NCBI GenBank assembly: GCA_028701635.1
Contig: JAQVQJ010000077.1
Span: 1 to 6,411 of the forward strand
Direction of reading: 5' to 3'
Length of the DNA: 6,411 nucleotides
Origin: Clostridia bacterium
GTDB taxonomy: Bacteria > Bacillota_A > Clostridia > Christensenellales > UBA1242
The notes under the pieces were generated by a model. It was given only the letters and a program-made list of their open reading frames with translations. It was not told the origin of the DNA and searched no databases. This document shows positions 4,373-6,411 of the stretch, piece by piece (within the stretch, counting starts at the first letter, position 1; each line of letters starts with the position of its first letter). The position numbers and the translations under genes were made by a program.

Positions 4373-5842
4373 TTATTTCTTAGGTCTTCCTTTTGAACTA
4401 GTTTTATTCTCACCCATAATCTCTCGAAGTTGATTGATTAAAACCATAATTTCTTCAACTTTTTTTACTATTCTTTTTTGTTCAGCAAGAGGTGGAAGTG
4501 GTAGAATGGTGTTTTTTAAATTATCCTGTGTAATTTGATTAATGGTCATTGTATTAACTCCGTCCAATAAGTTTCTGAAAATTGGTGACTTTAAAAAAAT
4601 TTCAATATATGAATTATAAGGACTTCTATATATTGCCATAAAGGCACCAAATGCCATTTTTTCTTTGAGTCCACGAATCATTGCAGTTTTACCAACAAGA
4701 GCCTTGCTTCCGTTTCGTGCGCAAATCAATAGATCTCCTTCGTGCACAAGCACTTTTTCTTTCACCTCCTTCTTCACTCGAACTAGATCAGATAAATCGA
4801 TTTGACCATTTTGAATATTTGATGACCGTAAAACAGGGATGCCTTTTTCTGATTTGTCACTTGGAGAGTAAGTGAGACCGATATTTGTTGTGCCAATGGA
4901 TGCAAGCTGTACCCATGCCCACGATTTTGGGATCTCAAATGGTAGCTCCTGTTCGTTAGTCACTCCACTATCTTTATAAAGTTCTTTTGCTATGCCTTCT
5001 TTATTGTCTTGGGCAACAAGTTTACCAGAAACAGCAAGGGTCAAAATTGCATCTTCTAATCTTTTAATATCTTCAGGTTTTTTTACTAATTCGATTAATT
5101 GTTTAAGGGTAATTTTTGATTCTCCTTTTCCAAGAGATTGCATAGCGCTACGAGTAAGGCGATTTCTTGTTTCATCACGTTCTTTTTTCCTAATTTCAAG
5201 CTCGTCTAGTTGCTTCATTACTTCTTCAACTTTTTTTACTATTCTTTTTTGTTCAGATAATGATGGAAGCGGAATTAGAAAGTTTTGCAAATTTCCAATT
5301 TTTATAAAATTAATAGCTCCACCATATTGTTTGCCCATTCTTTCTCTCCATAAAGCTTCAAATGACCTAAAAATATAGTTTATATCAATCCCTTCTCTAA
5401 AATTATTTAATACGTAAGTTCTTTGATAAGCTTCAAATTTTTCATTTACATGAAAAACATATCCAACATTTGCTCCATTGCCAGGCAAAATAAGTGATTC
5501 TCCTTCAAATGAATAAGTGTCACTTTTTATTGGTATTTGCGCACATGTATAAAAATTATATTTACCTTTTTCTACTCCTTGATTAGCATCTTTTTTCCCT
5601 GTTTGAATATTACAAATATTATCTAGTTTAACCCATTTCCATGATTTTGGAATTGCAAACGGTACATCTGTAACTGATTCTGATTTAATATTAGGAGTCT
5701 TTTCTTCTTTAGCATTTTGGTGAATAAGTTTTCCTGATACGGCAAGAAGTAATATCGCTTTACGAAGGCGATTTATTCCATCTGGCACTTCTATAAAATC
5801 ATCAATATTATCAGCGATAGTTTTTACATCATTTAGTATCAT
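4373..5842 (-). CDS. hsdS: Type I restriction-modification specificity subunit HsdS
   Basis: HsdS holds the two target recognition domains (TRDs) that read the two halves of the DNA site for the HsdM/HsdR complex. From ATG 5842 it is 489 aa and clearly duplicated: RLRKAILLLAVSGKL (25-39) matches RLEDAILTLAVSGKL (261-275), PFAIPKSWKWV (61-71) matches PFEIPKSWAWV (301-311), and LSEQKRIVKKVEEVM (195-209) matches LAEQKRIVKKVEEIM (452-466). TRD1 covers about 66-195 and TRD2 about 306-450. The helical spacer after TRD1 (about 196-235) and the matching helix after TRD2 set the distance between half-sites. A basic tail (SSKGRPKK) ends the protein. A TTG at 5884 is a possible longer start, but the ATG, overlapping the hsdM end by 14 bases, is preferred. 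TRD1 DNA is about 28% GC (5281-5580) against 38% for TRD2 (4561-4920), fitting domain exchange. The recognised sequence cannot be predicted by eye. Confidence 0.93.
   Translation of the reverse strand: MILNDVKTIADNIDDFIEVPDGINRLRKAILLLAVSGKLIHQNAKEEKTPNIKSESVTDVPFAIPKSWKWVKLDNICNIQTGKKDANQGVEKGKYNFYTCAQIPIKSDTYSFEGESLILPGNGANVGYVFHVNEKFEAYQRTYVLNNFREGIDINYIFRSFEALWRERMGKQYGGAINFIKIGNLQNFLIPLPSLSEQKRIVKKVEEVMKQLDELEIRKKERDETRNRLTRSAMQSLGKGESKITLKQLIELVKKPEDIKRLEDAILTLAVSGKLVAQDNKEGIAKELYKDSGVTNEQELPFEIPKSWAWVQLASIGTTNIGLTYSPSDKSEKGIPVLRSSNIQNGQIDLSDLVRVKKEVKEKVLVHEGDLLICARNGSKALVGKTAMIRGLKEKMAFGAFMAIYRSPYNSYIEIFLKSPIFRNLLDGVNTMTINQITQDNLKNTILPLPPLAEQKRIVKKVEEIMVLINQLREIMGENKTSSKGRPKK
4451..4485. 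repeat. 35-bp direct repeat, copy in the second HsdS conserved region
   Basis: This segment is identical over 35 bases to 5222-5256, 771 bases (exactly 257 codons) away and in the same frame. Both copies encode the EQKRIVKKVEE helix that ends each half of HsdS. Identical DNA in both halves of the gene allows in-frame recombination that would delete or duplicate one TRD unit. Confidence 0.9.
5222..5256. repeat. 35-bp direct repeat, copy in the first HsdS conserved region
   Basis: Partner of 4451-4485. It encodes the conserved helix just after TRD1. The sequence diverges immediately outside the repeat at the DNA level, while the protein similarity between the halves extends further, so the exact identity is either recent gene conversion or strong constraint. 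Confidence 0.9.
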
Positions 5843-6411
5843 GGTGAGAAAGTGCTTCGGTGATAACTGTGCGAATTTGCTCAAGCACTTTTTTCACCTC
5901 TTGCTGTTTATTATGATATGTTTCAAGTAATTCCTCTGGCGACTCAAGAACATCAACAGGGGTTCGAGGATTCTTTATGTCTAAGTTATAATTACGCTTG
6001 ATAATTTCATCAATAGAAACTTTCCACGCTTGATCATTTTCTTCGCGATTATTCCACCATTGTATTTCCTTTTCAAACTCATCAAATCTAATAGGATTAG
6101 TCATTGAATATGCTTTTTGTCCCTCAGGAAGTGGATGCTCATAATACCAAATCTCCTTAGTTGGTTCGCCTTTAGCAAAGAAAAGTAAGTTTGTTGCAAT
6201 ACTGGTATATGGAGCAAAAACACTCTTAGGTAAACGAACAATCGTATGGAGGTTACATTCTTCAAGTAATTGTTTTTTGAGAGTTGTTTTCATTCCCTCG
6301 CCAAATAGAGTACCGTCAGGAAGAACCATGCCTGCACGACCATGTTTTTTAAGTAAGCGCATAATCAATACAAGAAAAAGATCAGCAGTTTCTCTTGTTT
6401 GAAATTCTTTT
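5829..6411 (-). CDS. hsdM: Type I restriction-modification methyltransferase HsdM (C-terminal part)
   Basis: HsdM is the SAM-dependent adenine-N6 methyltransferase of type I systems and acts with HsdS. The frame is open to the window edge and shows the last 193 residues. QTRETADLFLVLIMRLLKK, then GRAGMVLPDGTLFGEG, then LPKSVFAPYTSIATNLLFF are signature stretches of the C-terminal half of the N6-methyltransferase domain (PF02384 family). A helical C-terminal tail (SPEELLETYHNKQQEVKKVL) likely contacts HsdS. The SAM-binding and NPPF/Y catalytic motifs lie to the right of the window. A TTG at 6368 is not the true start because the conserved sequence continues upstream of it. The gene ends in TGA and overlaps hsdS by 14 bases, as expected for translational coupling. 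GC is higher here (28 of 60 bases over 6301-6360) than in the two downstream accessory genes. Confidence 0.92.
   Translation of the reverse strand, partial: KEFQTRETADLFLVLIMRLLKKHGRAGMVLPDGTLFGEGMKTTLKKQLLEECNLHTIVRLPKSVFAPYTSIATNLLFFAKGEPTKEIWYYEHPLPEGQKAYSMTNPIRFDEFEKEIQWWNNREENDQAWKVSIDEIIKRNYNLDIKNPRTPVDVLESPEELLETYHNKQQEVKKVLEQIRTVITEALSHHDTK

Noticed and set aside
4992..5378. Plus-strand 128-aa frame opposite hsdS
   Set aside because: Antisense to clearly recognisable HsdS coding sequence; its serine/phenylalanine-rich translation is typical of a shadow of lysine/glutamate-rich coding.

Overview
AT-rich bacterial DNA, probably an accessory or variable stretch. The taxon cannot be fixed from sequence. 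TAA, TAG and TGA all end genes, and about 1,700 codons of good reading frame contain no internal TGA, so a standard code fits. None of the visible start codons has a convincing Shine-Dalgarno sequence, and many small membrane proteins are present. A candidate-phylum (Patescibacteria-like) or other reduced lineage is possible but is only a guess.

Left part (1-718). A minus-strand gene with an N-terminal membrane segment runs off the left edge behind a consensus extended -10 promoter. Next comes about 330 bases without a clear gene. It holds a possible 35-codon gene remnant, a GC-rich islet with (CGC)4 and a strong short hairpin. An orphan helix-turn-helix protein resembling a phage terminase small subunit follows, with clearly higher GC than its right-hand neighbours.

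Middle (739-1888, plus strand). A candidate promoter precedes a compact structured RNA of about 160 nt (roughly 754-914). It has three hairpins closed by GNRA tetraloops, stems that abut with no spacer, and a 12-bp pseudoknot between the apical loop of the largest hairpin and the 3' end, followed at once by a U-rich tract. I do not recognise its family, and it is the most interesting object in the window. Directly downstream lie three small envelope-type genes: a 65-aa protein with two membrane segments, a 71-aa single-pass protein with two cysteines, and a 170-aa membrane-anchored LprI-like (DUF1311) protein with four cysteines. The RNA may be their leader or an independent transcript.

Right part (1891-6411, minus strand). 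A type I restriction-modification operon is read right to left: the 3' part of hsdM (methyltransferase), hsdS (specificity subunit), then two genes not normally part of such a system. These are a 577-aa protein with four N-terminal membrane segments and a large soluble C-terminal part, and a 239-aa protein with an R-x5-H motif of the kind found in HEPN ribonucleases. The tight spacing suggests one transcript, so these two may be a defence add-on to the restriction system. hsdR is not in the window. The operon ends tail to tail with the LprI-like gene, with only 2 bases between the stop codons.
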